Shown: piece by piece, positions 30,385-39,452 of the stretch
Position numbering within the stretch: the stretch's first letter is position 1
Layout of the letters: each line of letters begins with the position of its first letter
Assembly: GCF_014649495.1 (NCBI RefSeq)
Contig: NZ_BMTD01000006.1
Coordinates: forward strand, 62,001 to 126,000
DNA length: 64,000 nt
Reading direction: 5' to 3'
DNA from: Streptomyces filipinensis
GTDB lineage: Bacteria > Actinomycetota > Actinomycetes > Streptomycetales > Streptomycetaceae
Notes under the pieces: generated by a model
Told to the model about the DNA's origin: nothing
The model's database searches: none
Seen by the model: the letters and a program-made list of their open reading frames with translations, nothing else
Position numbers and translations under genes: made by a program

Positions 30385-31803
30385 ATGGCACGCCATGGGT
30401 GGAATTCGGATGCTCGGCGGTGGCGGCTCACCGCTCTCCTCGGTGTCGGCGCGGCCGCGCTGGCCCTGGTGGTGACCCTCTTCAGCACGCTGTCCGGCGG
30501 GCCCAGCACGGCCGGCACCATACGCGACGGCGACAAGGTGCACGGCACCCCCGCCACGCCCGACGCGAAACCCGAGCCGTACGTCGGCTGGGGCTTCACC
30601 CACACCCAGTACAGCGCCGACGAGGGCGCCACGGCCGCCACCGCGAGCGTGCGGCAGCTGCTCGGGCGGAACGCCGGGCTGGCGCAGAACCAGCACATCA
30701 TGGGCTGGGGCGCCGACAACCCCGAACCGGTCCGGGGGCACTACGACTTCGGCGCGCTGGACCGCCGTGTCGACTTCATGCGGGCCTCCGGGGGCACCCC
30801 GGTGATCACCCTGTGCTGCTCCCCGGACTGGATGAAGGGCGGCAGGGCCGGGGTCGACCACACGGACTGGAGCCGGCCCTCCCTGGAGAAGGCGCCCACC
30901 CCCGACCACTACCAGGACTTCGCCGACCTCGCCGCCACCGTCGCCCGGCGCTACCCGGACGTGAGGCACTTCATCGTCTGGAACGAGTTCAAGGGCTTCT
31001 GGAACGACGCCAGGGGCCGCTGGGACTACGAGGGGTACACCAGGCTGTACAACCTCGTGTACCAGGCGCTGAAGAAGGTCGACAAGGACATCATGGTCGG
31101 CGGCCCCTATCTGGTGATGGACAGCGTCGACCCACGGGACACGAACGCCTCCACCGCGCTGAAGGGGCCCTGGGGCGCCATGGACCAGCGGGTGCTCGAC
31201 GCCTTCTCGTACTGGAACGCCCACAGGGCGGGCGCCGACTTCACCGTGGTCGACGGCTCCAGCTACACCCGCGACGACGAGCTGCTCCCCGACGCGTTCG
31301 CGGCCACCGACAAGCTCACGGCGGTCGGCGCGTGGGTGCGGCGGCAGACCCACGACCTGCCGCTGTGGTGGGCCGAGTACTACGTCGAGCCCGGCGACGG
31401 CAACGACGACCGCAAGGGCTGGACCGAGCCGCACCGCGTCGCCGTCCAGGCCACCGGCATGATCGCCATGGTCAAGGGCGGCGCCGACTCCGGCTTCTAC
31501 TGGAACCCGGAGGACAAGACGGGCACAGGCTGCGCCGGCTGTCTGTGGACCCCCACCGACCGCGCCGGCGGCGGCCGGGTCCTGCCCATGTACGGCCTGG
31601 TGTCCCGGTTCGCGAAGGCGTTCCCGCCGGGGACGCGGTACGAGAACGTGTCCGTGGCCCCGGACGACCTGCCCAACGTCCGCGTCCTCGCGAGCGGCAG
31701 CACGGCCCTGGTGGTCAACACGCTGAACCGGACGATCAGCGCCCAGGTCGACGGCAAGCGGTTCGACATGGGGCCGTACGAGGTGAGGTGGCTCGACCGC
31801 TGA
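30385..31803 (+). CDS. Membrane-anchored GH39-like glycoside hydrolase
   Basis: A 472-residue protein with an N-terminal membrane anchor (residues about 15-38, LTALLGVGAAALALVVTLF) and an extracellular TIM-barrel hydrolase of the GH39/clan-A kind. The acid/base Glu is in IVWNEFKGFW (residue about 200), the nucleophile candidate in WWAEYYVEPG (about 331), and YWNPEDKTG lines the C-terminal side. Relatives act on xylosides or on surface glycans. It is convergent with the glycan operon at 31.8 kb, which suggests it trims or remodels that polymer. Start: ATG at 30385, an internal codon of a slightly longer frame. Confidence 0.75.
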   Translation: MARHGWNSDARRWRLTALLGVGAAALALVVTLFSTLSGGPSTAGTIRDGDKVHGTPATPDAKPEPYVGWGFTHTQYSADEGATAATASVRQLLGRNAGLAQNQHIMGWGADNPEPVRGHYDFGALDRRVDFMRASGGTPVITLCCSPDWMKGGRAGVDHTDWSRPSLEKAPTPDHYQDFADLAATVARRYPDVRHFIVWNEFKGFWNDARGRWDYEGYTRLYNLVYQALKKVDKDIMVGGPYLVMDSVDPRDTNASTALKGPWGAMDQRVLDAFSYWNAHRAGADFTVVDGSSYTRDDELLPDAFAATDKLTAVGAWVRRQTHDLPLWWAEYYVEPGDGNDDRKGWTEPHRVAVQATGMIAMVKGGADSGFYWNPEDKTGTGCAGCLWTPTDRAGGGRVLPMYGLVSRFAKAFPPGTRYENVSVAPDDLPNVRVLASGSTALVVNTLNRTISAQVDGKRFDMGPYEVRWLDR

Positions 31804-31818
31804 ACGGCCGGGCCACCC

Positions 31819-34800
31819 TCACTTCATGGTCAGGAACCGCTGCACCAGCGAGGCCAGCACCACCGCCAGCATCGGCAGCGAGAACCAGAACGTGCCCTGC
31901 ATCACCCGCAGTTGGCGCACCCCCGGCCGGACCGCGACCCGTACGACCTCCCGTGCGGCCAGCAGCAGGACCAGGACGACGGCGGCCAGCGCGCCGACCA
32001 CCGACCACGCGGTCCAGGTCACCTGCGGCCCGATCGGGCCCGGGTGCGGCTTCGGCACCGCGCCCGCCGGCTGCCTGCGCAGCGCGAACACCGTGACGTC
32101 GTCGTTGACCAGGACCTTCGTCAGCTCCTGCCGGTCGTCCAGGTTCTCGACCAGCCGGGGCTCCCAGGTCGCGGAGTAGCCCGCGTCCAGCTGCAGATAG
32201 GTCACCTGACTCCGGTCGACCATCAGATACGAGTTCGGACCGGCGTCCTTGAGCGCCTTGACCAGGCCCGACACCAGCACCGGGTCGGTCGGTGCGAGCG
32301 TCGGCACATAGTCCACCCGCTCCATGTCCTTCGCGCCCCACGGCATCGCCGGCGTCACGTCGTTGACCGTGTCCTGGGTGAGCCACAGCAGCCGCAGCGT
32401 CGGCTTGTCGTGGGCGTACACCCAGTTCATGGCCGCGACCTCGCCGGGCCGGACCCGCTCGAACGGCTCGTTGCCCCAGCGGGCCACGAGGAAGCCGCCC
32501 ATCAGCAGCAGCCCGGCCAGCAGCGCGGCCAGCGGGGCGAGGCTGACCCGGTCCTTCTCGCGCTCCTTCGCGGTGACGCCGGTGCGCGGGAAGAGGGCGA
32601 GGGCGCCGAGCAGGGTCGCGCCCGGCACCGCGAACATGAAGACGCGCAGCGCCATCTCACCGCCGTACGACTGCATGCCGAAGCCCAGGAACGGCACGAA
32701 GGTGAGCACCAGCAGGGTGCGTTCCCGGTAGCGGTGGAAGCGGCGGCGCCACCAGCCCCAGCAGGCGAACGCCAGCACCGAGCCCGCCAGCAGCACCCGG
32801 GTGTACAGCACCAGCTTGTGGGTGGAACTGCCGCCCTGGATCCGGCCGGAGACAGAGGTCGAGACATTGCTGCCGACCCCGCCGACGCCGCCGAACAGGT
32901 CGTTGAAGTGTCCTGACCAGTACGGCTCGGCCATGAAGCCGACCCACACCGCGACCAGCACCGCGAACAGCAGCGGCAGGCCGCGCAGTTCCGACCGGCC
33001 GAGCAGGACGAGGGCCGCGAGCACACCGAGCATGACGAACGGCGTGAGCTGGTGCGCGGGGACGCTCGCCGCGTACAGACCGATCAGCACCAGGAGCAGG
33101 ACCGCCCGCCCGCGCCGGTCCACCGGCTCCACCTCCGCCTCGCCCGGGCGGAACCCCGTCCAGATCACGCGCGGCGGGCGGAACCAGACCAGCAGGATCG
33201 CCACGAACATCAGATACAGCAGATAGGTGAAGCCCTGCGGGGAGAAGTAGTCCTGGCCGACCCAGCCGCACAGCACGAACAGCCACACGCCGGTCCACTT
33301 CGCCCGCCAGCTCGCCCGCAGTGACCGGGTGAGCAGGAACATCGGGGCCAGATAGGCGAGCTGGACGGCGGTCGGCCACCAGCGGATGACCTCGGTGAAG
33401 TCGGTGACCCCGCAGGCCCTGCCGACGAACGCGGCCACCGCGAAGAAGCCAGGCCAGCTCCAGCGGGCGTCCAGGTCCGGTACGGCGGACCCGGTGCGGT
33501 CGATGTAGTCGAGGAACCCGAGGTGCTGCCAGGCGGTCGGGAACCGCGGCTCGGTCTCGATCACGGCGGGCAGCGCGTGCAGCGACACCACGGTCGCCAC
33601 CAGCGTGACCAGCAGCAGTGCCCGGTGCTCGCGGCGCAGCCAGAGCAGCGCGGAGAAGACGACGACCAGCAGGGCCGCTCCGACGAGGGTCGGCAGCGGC
33701 AGCACCGAGATCAGCCCGAGGCCGCCCATCCCGTGCAGATCGGCCTCGCCGAGCCGCAGCGCGGGCACCCAGTACAGCAGCAGCGCGGCGATCAGCAGAC
33801 AGCCGAGGACGACGCCGGGGCGGGTGGGCAGCAGCCGCTGCCGGAGCGGCACGGGCGCCGGCGGTTCGTCGGGCACGGGCTCCTCGAACGCGGTCTCGTC
33901 CGGTACGGCGGCGTCCGGGGCGGCGGTGTCCGGGGCGGTCCGGCCGGGCTTGTCGAAGGTCGCCCGCCGTTCCTCCTCGGTGAACGGGGCGTCCACCTGG
34001 GCCGCCTCCGCCTCCCGCAGCAGCTCGGCCTCGGCCGGGCCGAGCGAGGCCTCGCTGCCGGGCTCTCTCTCCTCCACCGGAAGCCCCACCGGAAGTCCGG
34101 CCCGGAGCCCCACGGGAAGCCCCGCCGGCACCCCGCCCGGAGGCACCGGCGTACCCGCGGGCGGGGTGCCGGGCCCCGGGCGGACGTCCGGACGGCGTTC
34201 CACATGGTCGAAGTCGACGTGGATGCCGAGGGCCAGGGTGTCGGAGTCCAGCGCCCAGGCCGGGCTGCGCCGGCGCGCCGGCGCGGACGGGAGGACCTCG
34301 GGCGCCCCCAGGTCGGCGAGATCGCCGTCGGGGGCCGCGGTGTCGGGCACGGCGTCGGCCGCGGTCCGGATCGTCCTCCAGAGCCTCGGCGCGGCGATCG
34401 CCGCGATCACCGCGAGGCTGGCGGCTTCGGCGACGCCCGCGCCGGTCAGCCCCATCCGGGGCAGGAGCAGCAGGGTCAGGCCCAGCACGAGCAGGCACAA
34501 CAGGCCCTGCAGCCAGGCGAGTCCGGCGGTGCGGCTGCGCGCGCGCAGCACCGCGAAGTACGTCTCGATCACGACCCGCAGCACCGAGCCCACGGCGAGC
34601 CAGCGCAGCAGCGGGGTCGCCGCCTGCGCGTAGCCCTGGCCGAACACCCCGAGGATCCAGGGCGCGCCGATGATCCACAGGGCCGCGATCGGCAGCATGA
34701 TCCGGGCCATCCGCTGCAGCGCGGCCCGGGTGTTGGCGGCCAGCCGCGCCGGGTCGTGCGAGCCCTCGACCGTGAGGGACGCGCCCATGTTGATGGCGAG

Positions 34801-35697
34801 CAGGTCGGTGGTGCCGCCGATGGTGGTGGCGATGTAGAAGTAGGCGTTCTCCGCCGAGCTGACCTGCGCGGCGACGAGCACGGGCACGAGGTAGATCACG
34901 GCGAGCGAGAACAGCGAGCCGGTGTAGTCCCCCGCCAGGAACCTGCCGACCTGCTTCAGCGTCGGCGGCTCGGTGTGGCCCTCGGTCGCCTTGACGTGCC
35001 GGGGCGCCAGCCGGCGGAACACCAGCCAGCCCAACGGCACCACCGAGGTGGCGATCGCGGCCACCCAGGAGACGAAGACACCGGAGGTCGGGAGGGCCGC
35101 GGCGAAGGCGACCAGCAGGGCCAGCTTCACGGCCGAGAACACGGTGTTGCCGACCGGCACCCAGGTGGCGCTGCGCAGCCCGGTCAGCACGCCGTCCTGC
35201 AGGGTGAGCACGTTCCAGGCGACGACGGCCATGATGAAGCCGAGCCCGTTGACCGTCCCGTGCAGGAACCGGTACGACGGCCCCCAGGTGTCCAGGGTCA
35301 GCAGGAAGACGCCCCCCGCGAGTGCCACCAGCAGCGAACTGCCCGCGTAGGTGCGGAAGACCAGGTTGCCGGTGCGTGCCCCGGCGACCGGGATGAAGCG
35401 GGCCAGGGCGCCGGTCAGGGTCACCGCGGTCAGTCCGGCGAGGAACTTCATCGCGGCGATGGCGGCCGAGCCCTGTCCGACCGCGTCCTCGGAGTAGTAG
35501 CGGGCCGCGGCCAGCCAGAAGCCGAGGCCGAGCACGGCGGAGATGCCGGTGTTGAGCATCAGCGCGTAGGCGTTGCGGAACAGCGGGCTGCCGCCGGGGG
35601 ACCGGCCCGTACCGGGCAGCCTCAGGCGGCGCCCGGACTTCGCGGGCGGCTCGGCGCCGGTCGTCGCGGCCTCGGTCGTGGTGGTCGTGTCAGACAC
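31819..35697 (-). CDS. Giant flippase / polytopic glycosyltransferase-like fusion protein
   Basis: A 1292-residue membrane protein in three parts. Residues about 30-450 are a 12-14-helix polysaccharide flippase (Wzx/MurJ-like; SVLGLGFWLAAARYYSEDAVG start). Residues about 460-620 form a hydrophilic linker with PVGLP-type repeats and acidic stretches. Residues about 625-1290 hold a second multi-helix domain with large extracellular loops (EPRFPTAWQHLGFLDYIDR, NWVYAHDKPTLRLLW), like GT-C glycosyltransferases or O-antigen ligases. One chain could thus export a lipid-linked glycan and extend or transfer it. The GTG at 35697 overlaps the deacetylase stop by 8 bp, making it the last gene of a coupled operon. 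Confidence 0.72.
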   Translation of the reverse strand: MSDTTTTTEAATTGAEPPAKSGRRLRLPGTGRSPGGSPLFRNAYALMLNTGISAVLGLGFWLAAARYYSEDAVGQGSAAIAAMKFLAGLTAVTLTGALARFIPVAGARTGNLVFRTYAGSSLLVALAGGVFLLTLDTWGPSYRFLHGTVNGLGFIMAVVAWNVLTLQDGVLTGLRSATWVPVGNTVFSAVKLALLVAFAAALPTSGVFVSWVAAIATSVVPLGWLVFRRLAPRHVKATEGHTEPPTLKQVGRFLAGDYTGSLFSLAVIYLVPVLVAAQVSSAENAYFYIATTIGGTTDLLAINMGASLTVEGSHDPARLAANTRAALQRMARIMLPIAALWIIGAPWILGVFGQGYAQAATPLLRWLAVGSVLRVVIETYFAVLRARSRTAGLAWLQGLLCLLVLGLTLLLLPRMGLTGAGVAEAASLAVIAAIAAPRLWRTIRTAADAVPDTAAPDGDLADLGAPEVLPSAPARRRSPAWALDSDTLALGIHVDFDHVERRPDVRPGPGTPPAGTPVPPGGVPAGLPVGLRAGLPVGLPVEEREPGSEASLGPAEAELLREAEAAQVDAPFTEEERRATFDKPGRTAPDTAAPDAAVPDETAFEEPVPDEPPAPVPLRQRLLPTRPGVVLGCLLIAALLLYWVPALRLGEADLHGMGGLGLISVLPLPTLVGAALLVVVFSALLWLRREHRALLLVTLVATVVSLHALPAVIETEPRFPTAWQHLGFLDYIDRTGSAVPDLDARWSWPGFFAVAAFVGRACGVTDFTEVIRWWPTAVQLAYLAPMFLLTRSLRASWRAKWTGVWLFVLCGWVGQDYFSPQGFTYLLYLMFVAILLVWFRPPRVIWTGFRPGEAEVEPVDRRGRAVLLLVLIGLYAASVPAHQLTPFVMLGVLAALVLLGRSELRGLPLLFAVLVAVWVGFMAEPYWSGHFNDLFGGVGGVGSNVSTSVSGRIQGGSSTHKLVLYTRVLLAGSVLAFACWGWWRRRFHRYRERTLLVLTFVPFLGFGMQSYGGEMALRVFMFAVPGATLLGALALFPRTGVTAKEREKDRVSLAPLAALLAGLLLMGGFLVARWGNEPFERVRPGEVAAMNWVYAHDKPTLRLLWLTQDTVNDVTPAMPWGAKDMERVDYVPTLAPTDPVLVSGLVKALKDAGPNSYLMVDRSQVTYLQLDAGYSATWEPRLVENLDDRQELTKVLVNDDVTVFALRRQPAGAVPKPHPGPIGPQVTWTAWSVVGALAAVVLVLLLAAREVVRVAVRPGVRQLRVMQGTFWFSLPMLAVVLASLVQRFLTMK

Positions 35698-36490
35698 GGG
35701 AACGGATGGCCTTCCGGCGGACCTGGCGGGATCTGCGGACGAGGGCGTACCCCTTGGTGAGGGCACGGTCCCTGGCGAAGGTGCGGGCGATGGCGCGGCC
35801 CTGGAGCAGTCGCTCGAACTCCTCCACGCCGGTGCCGCGCCGGACCGTGACCCGCTGGAGCGCGTACGGCCCCTGACGGCGGCGGGCGAGGGCGTTGCCG
35901 ACGGCGAGCGCCTGCGTGTACCCGTCCGCGCGCACGGCCTCGCGGACCCGGCGGCTGGAGTAGCCGTACGGGTAGGCGAACGACACCGGGCGCGTGCCGA
36001 GTTCGTCCGCGACGATCTCCGTGCAGCGGCTCAGCTCGGTGCGCAGCGGGGCGTCGTCGAGCTGGTCGAGCTGCGGGTGGCTGTGGCTGTGCCCGCCGAT
36101 CTCGACGCCGGCGGCGGCCAGGTCCCGCACCTGCGGCCAGTCGAGCATGGTGTCCAGGCCGCCCCCGGTGTCGTGGGCGCCCCTGAGCCAGCCGGTGGAC
36201 ACGAACAGCGTGGCCGGGAAGCCGTGTCTGGACAGGACGGGCAGCGCGTGCCGGTGCACGCCCTCGTAGCCGTCGTCGAAGGTGATCAGCACCGGCCGCG
36301 CGGGCAGCGGGCGTCCGGAGCGCCAGCGGGCCGCGAGGCCGGCGGTGGTGACCGGGGTCAGGCCCAGGTCGCCGATCAGCGCCATCTGCTCGGCGAACGC
36401 CTCGGGCGCGACCGACAGGGCGCGGGTGGCGTCGTTGGGAGCGGTGGCGACGGAGTGGTACATGAGGATGGGCACGGGGGTGTCAGCCAT
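35690..36490 (-). CDS. Polysaccharide deacetylase (NodB homology domain)
   Basis: A 266-residue carbohydrate esterase 4-type enzyme. Motif 1 TFDDG (in VLITFDDGYEGV, residues about 80-91) and motif 2 HSHSHP (about 137-142) supply the metal-binding Asp/His set. There is no signal peptide, so it may act in the cytoplasm on a lipid-linked intermediate or be exported with partners. The start ATG overlaps the upstream glycosyltransferase stop by 8 bp, and its stop overlaps the flippase start by 8 bp, giving tight coupling on both sides. Confidence 0.85.
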   Translation of the reverse strand: MADTPVPILMYHSVATAPNDATRALSVAPEAFAEQMALIGDLGLTPVTTAGLAARWRSGRPLPARPVLITFDDGYEGVHRHALPVLSRHGFPATLFVSTGWLRGAHDTGGGLDTMLDWPQVRDLAAAGVEIGGHSHSHPQLDQLDDAPLRTELSRCTEIVADELGTRPVSFAYPYGYSSRRVREAVRADGYTQALAVGNALARRRQGPYALQRVTVRRGTGVEEFERLLQGRAIARTFARDRALTKGYALVRRSRQVRRKAIRSRV

Positions 36491-37571
36491 GGCCGCCTCC
36501 CCGGGCCGGCTCTCCGCCGCCGCGGGCGCGTTCGGCGTGGGCCGGCGCGGCCGCACCGGGTTCCGGTTCGGTGCTGCGCCGGATCGGTTCGCCGCCCTCG
36601 GGGACCGGCACCGGTGAGAAGGCCGTACCGTTCCGGCGCGCCCGCAGGGTCCCCAGCGCGTAGCCGCCGGCGGCGCTGAGCACCCCCGCGACGATGGCGC
36701 CCGCGCGTCCGGCGCCGCCCGGCCGGGCCAGCAGGGCGTCCCGCAGGCCACGAGCGACCCCTGCGGGCAGTACCCGGGTGGTGTACCGGCGTTCGGACCG
36801 CAGCCCCTCGCCGGCGCCGACGCTGCGGGCGACCAGCGCCTTGGACAGCCCCTCGGCGTAGGTGCGGGTGCGGAAGTAGGCGAAGTGCTCGCGGGGTGCG
36901 GGCACCCGGTGGTGGATCACCGCGCGGTCGTCGATGAGGAGGACGGCGTCGGGGCGGGCGCGGGTGAGACGGATGCACAGTTCCGTCTCCTCGCAGCCCA
37001 GTGGGCGGCGGTCGCCGTCGCGGCCGATGCCGGTGGCGAAGCCGCCCGCCGCCTCGAAGGCCGTACGCCGGAAGGAGGCGTTTCCGCCGAGCACGTTGCG
37101 CACCCGCACCCGGCCCGGTGGCAGTCCCTTGTAGGTGCAGCCGATCACCCAGTCGAACTCCTCCGGGAACCAGGCAGGCCGCCGGCCCGACGCCCAGACC
37201 GGTTCCGTACGGCCGCCGACCGCCATCACGCGCGGGTCGGCGTACCCCTCGGCGAAGCGGCGCAGCCAGTCCCGCTCGGCCACGGCGTCGTCGTCGAGGA
37301 AGGCGATCACCTCGCCGTGGGAGGCGGCGATGCCGGTGTTGCGGCCGGCGGACAGTCCGCGCGGGCCCGCGTTGGGCAGGACCCGGACGTCCTCAGTGTC
37401 CTCGTACGCGCGGGCCAGCCGGTCCTTCAGGGCCGGGTTGTGGTCCACGACCAGGAGTGTCTCCAGGGCCGGGTACGACTGCGCGCGCACCGAGGAGACC
37501 GCCGCGAGGATGTCCTCCCAGCGGTCCTCGGTGTACACGCAGATCACGACGGAGATGCCGGGATCTGTCAA
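36483..37571 (-). CDS. Family 2 glycosyltransferase
   Basis: A 362-residue GT2 enzyme. The N-terminal GT-A domain starts ISVVICVYTEDRWEDILAAV and has the DxD-like AFLDDDAVAERDW (residues about 93-105), the acceptor segment GGNASFRRTAFEAAGG, and the base region GCEETELCIR. A C-terminal hydrophobic helix (GAIVAGVLSAAGGYALG) and an acidic, Ala-rich tail follow. It starts with TTG in a TTGA overlap with the previous gene, behind GGGAGAGG. It adds a sugar to the operon's glycan, of unknown identity. Confidence 0.85.
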   Translation of the reverse strand: MTDPGISVVICVYTEDRWEDILAAVSSVRAQSYPALETLLVVDHNPALKDRLARAYEDTEDVRVLPNAGPRGLSAGRNTGIAASHGEVIAFLDDDAVAERDWLRRFAEGYADPRVMAVGGRTEPVWASGRRPAWFPEEFDWVIGCTYKGLPPGRVRVRNVLGGNASFRRTAFEAAGGFATGIGRDGDRRPLGCEETELCIRLTRARPDAVLLIDDRAVIHHRVPAPREHFAYFRTRTYAEGLSKALVARSVGAGEGLRSERRYTTRVLPAGVARGLRDALLARPGGAGRAGAIVAGVLSAAGGYALGTLRARRNGTAFSPVPVPEGGEPIRRSTEPEPGAAAPAHAERARGGGEPARGGGHG

Positions 37572-38389
37572 GACACCTCTCCCGGTACCGTGTCGAGCAT
37601 CGGCGAGTGGTGTTCCTGGCGGCGCAGTTCGCGCCGGTTGGAGCGCTCCTTGAGGATGACCTTCAGCACCCGGATGCCGTCGCGCACGGCCCGCAGGTTG
37701 CTGGTGCCGTGGATGCGCAGGTACTCGTGGCTCGGGATCTCCTGCACCTTCAGGCCGGCCTTGACCACTCTGATGTTCATCAGCGTCTCGACCTCGAAGC
37801 CGGTGCAGTCGAGGTCGATCTTGTCGAGGCAGTGCCGCCAGAACGCGTTGTAGCCGTAGCACAGATCGGTGTAGCGGGCGCCGAACTTGCGGTTGACGAC
37901 CGTGCACAGCGCCCAGTTGCCGAGCTTGCGGATGAAGGTCATGTCGTCGGTGCCGCCGCCGTTGGCGAAGCGTGAGCCCTTGGCGAAGTCGGCGCCGGAG
38001 ACCAGCGCGGAGACGTAACTGACGATCTCTCCGCCGTCGGCCGAGCCGTCCGCGTCGACCATCACGATGATGTCGCCGCTGCACGCCTCGAACCCGGTGA
38101 TCAGGGCATCCCCCTTGCCCCTGCCGTGCTGTTCGACGACCTTGACGTCCGGCCACAGGGAACGGGCCACGTCGACGGTGTCGTCGGTGGAGTTGCCGTC
38201 CACCAGGACGACCTCGTGTATCCAGTCCGGAAGCGTCTTGAAGACGTAGGGCAGATTCTCCGCCTCGTTCATGGCGGGAATCACCACGCTCACCGGCGGA
38301 GTGATCGCCAGGTGGGAGGAGATCGGCCGGTAGTGCGCGGCGATCGAAGGATCGCGCCCGGAACTCGGCGGCCGCAGAACAGAACTCAT
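37568..38389 (-). CDS. Family 2 glycosyltransferase, dolichol-phosphate-sugar synthase type
   Basis: A 273-residue GT2 with the DPM1-like core: VSVVIPAMNEAENLPYVF (residues about 31-48), VDGNSTDDTVDVA, the catalytic VDADGSADGGEI, and GYNAFWRHCLD in the acceptor region. There is no C-terminal membrane domain, so it probably charges polyprenyl phosphate or starts the lipid-linked glycan. It is the first gene of the leftward four-gene operon. The ATG at 38389 was chosen for its GAGAGGGAAAA ribosome site; the longer frame adds a low-complexity extension. Confidence 0.82.
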   Translation of the reverse strand: MSSVLRPPSSGRDPSIAAHYRPISSHLAITPPVSVVIPAMNEAENLPYVFKTLPDWIHEVVLVDGNSTDDTVDVARSLWPDVKVVEQHGRGKGDALITGFEACSGDIIVMVDADGSADGGEIVSYVSALVSGADFAKGSRFANGGGTDDMTFIRKLGNWALCTVVNRKFGARYTDLCYGYNAFWRHCLDKIDLDCTGFEVETLMNIRVVKAGLKVQEIPSHEYLRIHGTSNLRAVRDGIRVLKVILKERSNRRELRRQEHHSPMLDTVPGEVS

Positions 38390-38786
38390 GGGTCTTTTCC
38401 CTCTCGTCCGGTGGACCGCCCGCCCCCGGGCAGCCCGGCTCTGTGTCCGGTTCGAAAGGGGGGTACTCATCTTCGGCGCGGCGAACTGATCTCCGTGCAC
38501 GCCGATGAGCTGGCAAAGCTGGCCGGTCCGCCGGAGAAGAACGGCAGCCGGTCGCGCGGCACGACTCGGTCACTGGTGCGGTCACCGAGCACGGCACCCC
38601 CCTACCGCGCCCCGCGCCGGTGACGCCGCGGCCCTGAGCCCTCCCCTGGAGCCGTGTGCCGACGTGCCGGTGCGGGTGAGATGTACGACGGTATTGACGA
38701 TTGAACCCGAAAGGCAACCCCTGAAGGGCTCCCTCACGTTTTTGTTGGTTTGGCCGTTACACAGCCTTGGCCGGTGTTGTTCGGTT
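38390..38786. other. Leader region of the glycan operon
   Basis: 397 bases without a supported gene, between two leftward genes. Next to the 38787 stop it is T-rich on the plus strand (CACGTTTTTGTTGGTTTGG). It should contain the promoter of the glycan operon. An 18-codon open frame on the minus strand overlaps the upstream gene end and is not convincing. No clear operator palindrome was seen. Confidence 0.4.
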
Positions 38787-39212
38787 TCATGTGCGTTTTC
38801 CGGAAATGCGTTCCCGAAGCAGGACCGCGAGCGGAAGCGGCACGCTCAGCACGGTCACGGTGACCACCCCGCCGCGTACCGACCAGTGGTGGACCGCGAG
38901 CATGCCTTGGGCAACCAGCATGTTGAGGACGACCGAGCCCGCAAGCGCGCAGAGCGTCCGGCCGAACCGATCCAGCCCGCGCAGGACCGTGGCGAGTGCC
39001 ACGGCCGGCGCCGCGAGCAGGAAGAACAGGGCGCACGGGCCCCGCAGTACCGAGGGGGAGTCGACGAGCGCGAGCACCGCGCCGACGCCCCCGATGGCGG
39101 TCGCCGCCCCTCCGAGCAGCGGTGACAGGGCCCTCCCCGACCCGGTCCGCGCTGCGCCGGAGTGTTCGGTGGCGCCGTCTGATGAAGGTGACTTGATCCC
39201 TAAGGTCTGCAT
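38787..39212 (-). CDS. Small integral membrane protein
   Basis: A 141-residue protein with four hydrophobic helices (residues about 28-48, 53-75, 80-104 and 110-132). Two of them are ALFFLLAAPAVALATVL and VTVTVLSVPLPLAVLL. The N-terminal 25 residues are polar. No family is recognised. It may belong to the adjacent envelope locus, but nothing ties it there beyond position. The ATG at 39212 was chosen because the longer frame adds a non-biased extension. Confidence 0.55.
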   Translation of the reverse strand: MQTLGIKSPSSDGATEHSGAARTGSGRALSPLLGGAATAIGGVGAVLALVDSPSVLRGPCALFFLLAAPAVALATVLRGLDRFGRTLCALAGSVVLNMLVAQGMLAVHHWSVRGGVVTVTVLSVPLPLAVLLRERISGKRT

Positions 39213-39452
39213 TGGCGACTTTGCCCCCCGACGCGCCGGATGCCGGGCTTCACTGTGGCGCGGACCGAGGGGGGTCGTCAAGAAGGCGATTGTCGAACCG
39301 TCAACAGATCTGGCATGCACATGCAATAGATGACCGGTGAATGTCTCGGGTCGATCCTGTTGAGAACCGAATAGTCTTGGCATGGACACTTCCCGTCAAC
39401 ACGCGTAGTTGCTACGACAGTTGTGGCAGAGATCCTGCTAAAGGGAGGTTCC

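Noticed and set aside
38734..38787. 18-codon minus-strand peptide MKPNNTGQGCVTAKPTKT
   Set aside because: It overlaps the end of the 38787 gene, has no clear ribosome site and is too short to support.
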